DNA of 64,000 bases from Dermanyssus gallinae (lineage: Eukaryota; Arthropoda; Arachnida; Mesostigmata; Dermanyssidae): contig QVRM01006012.1 of assembly GCA_003439945.1 (NCBI GenBank), positions 62,001-126,000 of the forward strand, read 5' to 3'. A program made the position numbers and the translations under genes. Shown here piece by piece: positions 61,117 to 64,000 of this stretch. Under the pieces are notes generated by a model. The model worked only from the letters and a program-made list of their open reading frames with translations, ran no database searches and was not told the origin of the DNA. Numbering within the stretch: the first letter of the stretch is position 1; each line of letters starts with the position of its first letter.

Positions 61117-61500
61117 CTAAAACATCGGACGACTCAGCCCAGTGTTCGTAATAGATCCCATCAGGACCACTACTCTTCTCTTAGGCAACCCGCGCAAGAT
61201 CTGCACCACTTCTTCCACCGTAAACGGCGAATTCATGAAGTGCTGCTCCAGAGTGAGCGGTTGCTCAATAACTGGGTTAGGCGCGGGGGCGTTTGCATCG
61301 AGCAGAAGAGCACTAAAGTGCTGCCGCAACTGCTTCTTTGTCATGCTGTGCATGCTTTTGCTCAGCCGGCGAACAATGTAGACATGGGGTTCGCGCTCTG
61401 CTTTCTCAAGCGTGCGAAACTCCTCCTCCTCATCATACCGGCGCTTATTCTCCACGAGCAGTTTCTTGTAGGTTGCCATAAAGCGCCCCACGATCAGCAA
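61117..61500 (-). pseudogene. LINE (60-kb copy) RT N-terminal region
   Basis: LEKAEREPHVYIVRRLSKSM, PLTLEQHFMNSPFTVEEVVQ and LRGLPKRR followed by a frameshift where K-S-S-G-P-D is expected. Matches 29496-29185. Confidence 0.75.
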
Positions 61501-61563
61501 CTATCTGGGGGTCGGGGTGCAGAGCCCGTGCTCGGCGCAGGAGCCCCAACACTTCCCGACGTT

Positions 61564-62403
61564 TTAGGTAGCAGGCCTGTGTAAACCAAGGCCGCGCCCG
61601 TCTTTTTCTGTCTGGACTACAGCCGCTTTGACAGTGGCCTCCAAAGCGTGGTTGCTTTGTTCAATGTCAGAAGTTGATCTCAGGAGCCGTAATTTGCGCG
61701 TCAATACACGCAAATCTAGCTGCCTAGACAAGTACGTTGTCGGCTGCCGCCGCGGGGCGCGCCCCTGGCCAGGCAGACACAGAGACGCTAGCACCAGCAG
61801 GTGCTTCCGTGCTGGAATATTAAGGACCTCGCATCTCTGAAATTCCGTCGGATGTTGAAGGTTATGAAACAGGAGGTCGATAGTGCTTCTTCCACTTTGG
61901 CAAACGTACGTGAATTTATCACGCTCATTCGCGCAATGCAGGCCTCTATTCTCTAGAAGCGTAAGAAGCACATCGCCCTTCCTGTCGGTGGCGCCACTAT
62001 CAATACGACAGTTGAAGTCGCCGCCGACCAGAGTGGATAGCTGGAGGTTTAGTCCCGCTAGACCAGCACTGATCGCATCGGCAACTTCAACGTCATTGTA
62101 GTGCGGTGGCAGGTAGAACAATGCGAGGTTGAAACTACCTGAGGCGAGTGTCATGCAACACTCACCTCGACACACACATTGCATTCGGGGTGACCCTGTT
62201 CGTAAATAGATTGAAAGTGCACCTACTGGTCTTCCCCGCCCTCCGTCTGGAAGACTCGCTAGCAGATGAAAACCTCGCATCTCATCGAGATGCAGTTCCA
62301 CTCGCATAAAAGTTTCCGTCAAGAGTACAATGTCCACACCTTCGAACAAACGTTCTGGTGCTAGCTGTAAAGCCCCAGATAAACCTTCACAATTCCAAAG
62401 CAA
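61564..62403 (-). pseudogene. LINE (60-kb copy) endonuclease
   Basis: 279-codon frame: MLWNCEGLSGALQLAPERLF, VDIVLLTETFMRVEL (E-T box), GGRGRPVGALSIYLR, NLALFYLPPHYNDVEVADAI, VGGDFNCRIDSGATDRKGDV (catalytic D-x-N) and STIDLLFHN. The expected final SDH is ARKH (NIPARKHLLVL), so the catalytic Asp/His pair is altered. The enzyme would nick target DNA in an intact element. Confidence 0.85.
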
Positions 62404-62519
62404 TAATTTGCAGCTGTGAGCAGCATGCAGCTGCCTTGGCAGAAGGCGTCATTGCTGTCTAGCTGTTAAACCATGCCCGTCAGTAAATTCGCATACCCTA
62501 GCCTGAGCGGGCGGAGGCC

Positions 62520-63304
62520 CCAGCCAGCGCCGGAAACTCACGCATAGCACGCACTACAGTATGTCTCCCGGTTAGCCAACCACGCAGCTGTTCTGCCGAC
62601 GTTTTCCGGCTGAAGCCCTCCAAACGGAGAGCTCTCATGGGCAACACACGGTTTTTACACAGTGTTATCTCACCCAGGTCTACTTCAGCACTTCCTGCTC
62701 GAAGAGGACGGTGCTTTCTATTCGCGTTAGTTTCGCGTTTTTCTGCTGCCGTTTGCTTGTGAAGTTGAGAGGCATCGCTCGGCCGCGGCCCCAGGCGTCC
62801 ATCCTGCTTCTCTGGGCTGTTGCTGGTCGATCCACCACTTTCACTCGCAAGCTTTCTCTTTTATTTTCTTCTTCTCTCCACCAGCTGGAAGCCTTCTCCA
62901 GCTGATGTTACGTTGGCTGCCTCTATACAGTCCATTGTGTCTACAACCGGGTCGCGCGGCTGCAGTGGAATGGTGACGTCACTTTCAGCTGCCGGCGCCG
63001 GCTTCTCCTTCTTCTCCAGCTTCTCGCGCTGTCGTTGCTGCCGCTCAGCCGCTCTCTCTTCCCGCCGTTGTTGGCGCTGTTGATCGAGATCGACAACACT
63101 CTTGGCGACGTCTGTAGGAGGCGTCTGCTGCTGCGGTTTCTGCACTTGCTGTCTCTGCTTCCCCTGACACTGTTGTTGCTGTTGGTTTTGTTTTCCAACA
63201 GTACGAGTGACGGTGGGCGCATCTGAGACGTTCGAATCAATTACGGGCTTGGCGGCAAGTTTTGAGCTGCTGCCAGTGCCCTGTGCCACTTTGTGCTGTG
63301 CCAC
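62520..63304 (-). pseudogene. LINE (60-kb copy) ORF1, middle and C-terminal part
   Basis: Frame 63304-62861 is Gln/Lys/Glu-rich (RTVGKQNQQQQQCQGKQRQQ; QQRQQRREERAAERQQRQRE), probably coiled coil. After a frameshift the sequence EVDLGEITLCKNRVLPMRAL followed by RLEGFSRKTSAEQLRGWLTG looks like a small folded C-terminal domain. No CCHC knuckles were seen. Confidence 0.65.
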
Positions 63305-63339
63305 CTGCTTCCTCGTCTCGATTTCTATTCATAATGAGC

Positions 63340-63654
63340 TTACGTTGCTCCCGGTGGGACGGGAACGAAGCTCGGAGACCAGTTGTTCAAGCTCCGACAC
63401 TCGGATTGTATTTGCCGCCGCGAGACGGCTAATCCGCTGCAGGATCTCAAGCAAGGCGTCGTTTGGGCGGGCGCCTTCCAGTTCAGGACACATCCAGGGC
63501 ACCGAGCGGGCTGGTTTGCCCCTACATCGGTGCGCGGTGATGAGCACTTCACATGGGCTACACCCACAAAACAGGTAGGACACTGGGTCCACTCACACGA
63601 GCTCTTTATCACGGAGCTACATAGAAAACACAGCGCACTGTTGGGCGCCGCCAT
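63340..63654 (-). pseudogene. LINE (60-kb copy) ORF1 N-terminus with PHD-like finger
   Basis: MAAPNSALCFLCSSVIKSSC (start at 63654), EWTQCPTCFVGVAHVKCSSP and QPARCPGC give C-x2-C...C-x2-C...H-x2-C...C-x2-C, a PHD/zinc-ribbon-like order known from ORF1 of some CR1/L2-group LINEs. A frameshift near 63320 separates it from the Gln-rich part. Confidence 0.75.
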
Positions 63655-63671
63655 CTTGTTCAAGTTGCATT

Positions 63672-64000
63672 CTTCCTTTACAAAGCACATCGGAGACAGG
63701 TGTCGGGCGGCTATTGCCTCTATTCACACAGAGGTGAGAGACCTTCAACGACTGTCTCTGAGTGCCGCATTGCGTCTTTTTGAGCTTAAGATGGTGCCAA
63801 TGTTGAGCTACAGCCTTGGCAGTGTGGGGCCATCTTTCCGCGGCAAATTTTGCGCAGCTAGAAAGATGCTTCACAATATATATGAAGCGCGTTCTTTGCT
63901 TGCCGCGGACGGCAAGGAATCGCTTTGTGTACGTGCTAGCGGGTTGCGGACCGGCAGTGGAAACAATCAGAGTCAGGCTTAAGTCACTTATTACAATGCC
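63672..64000 (+). mobile_element. LINE-B relative, RT C-terminal fragment, + strand, continues past the window
   Basis: FTKHIGDRCRAAIASIHTEV followed by RDLQRLSLSAALRLFELKMV matches FTAHINETVRKALVSLYGEV and LFMLKIVPGLMYGL of the 28-kb copy. After a frameshift at about 63850, AQLERCFTIYMKRVLCLPRT, ARNRFVYVLAGCGPAVETIR and VRLKSLI continue the match. Its upstream half is missing because the minus-strand LINE begins here. Confidence 0.85.

Larger units (their letters stand above)
60200..63671 (-). mobile_element. LINE-B relative, near full length, inserted head-on into another LINE
   Basis: Minus strand, in order: ORF1 with a PHD-like finger (from 63654), ORF1 C-terminal part (to about 62520), endonuclease (62403-61564), RT N-terminal region (61500-61117) and RT (61006-60340). 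The 5' end at about 63671 borders a + strand LINE fragment in mid-domain. The 3' end is lost in a (TA)n tract at 60288-60315, and about 70-80 codons are missing inside the thumb. Confidence 0.85.

Overview
The window is nuclear DNA of an animal, most likely an arthropod. The grounds are spliced genes with GT..AG introns, many non-LTR retrotransposons (LINEs), mariner and Tc3-like DNA transposons and a Ty3/Gypsy element. A chelicerate (mite or tick) is my guess from the overall LINE types, but the sequence does not prove it. There are no bacterial genes, operons, rRNA genes or CRISPR arrays.

The one well supported host gene is a CD36 / scavenger receptor class B (SR-B) family gene on the + strand, about 17.76-32.09 kb. 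I could follow it from a TATA box and initiator, through a 7-codon first exon, to a stop codon after 11 exons whose splice phases all match. Every donor reads GTNNGT. It encodes a short cytosolic N-terminus, a first membrane segment, a glycosylated ectodomain and a second membrane segment. After a one-base frame break comes an unusually long (about 170 residue) acidic/serine-rich tail carried by two extra exons. Its introns hold a tandem-repeat array split by a CR1-like LINE (intron 3), palindromes (introns 2 and 7), an ATT microsatellite (intron 8), and a LINE plus an almost intact mariner (intron 9). Weaker host candidates are a two-exon minus-strand fragment (53.65-52.57 kb) and a + strand exon with an in-frame stop (51.07-51.29 kb).

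The rest is mostly transposon-derived. 0-2.56 kb: LINE with zinc-knuckle ORF1 and endonuclease (-). 3.5-3.95 kb: 3' end of an R2-like LINE (+). 4.0-7.8 kb: LINE-A fragment and a CR1-like LINE (both -). 8.9-15.6 kb: a multi-level nest. Repeat X is interrupted by a Tc3-like transposon, which itself holds a LINE with a restriction-like endonuclease (13-bp target duplication); repeat X is also interrupted by a LINE-A copy (10-11 bp duplication). An uninterrupted copy of repeat X sits at 39.98-40.74 kb. 33-34.5 kb: LINE fragments. 35.04-39.27 kb: a complete Ty3/Gypsy element. 41-48.7 kb: R1-like, LINE-C and LINE-D copies. 51.7 kb: CR1-like scrap. 57.3 kb: tRNA-derived SINE-like sequence. 57.67-58.95 kb: dead mariner. 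60.2-63.67 kb: near full-length LINE (-) whose 5' end lies inside a relative on the + strand that runs to the window end.

Family calls come from motifs read by eye. Clade names (CR1-like, R1-like, Tc3-like) are provisional, and exon borders are predictions from splice signals and phase, without transcript evidence.
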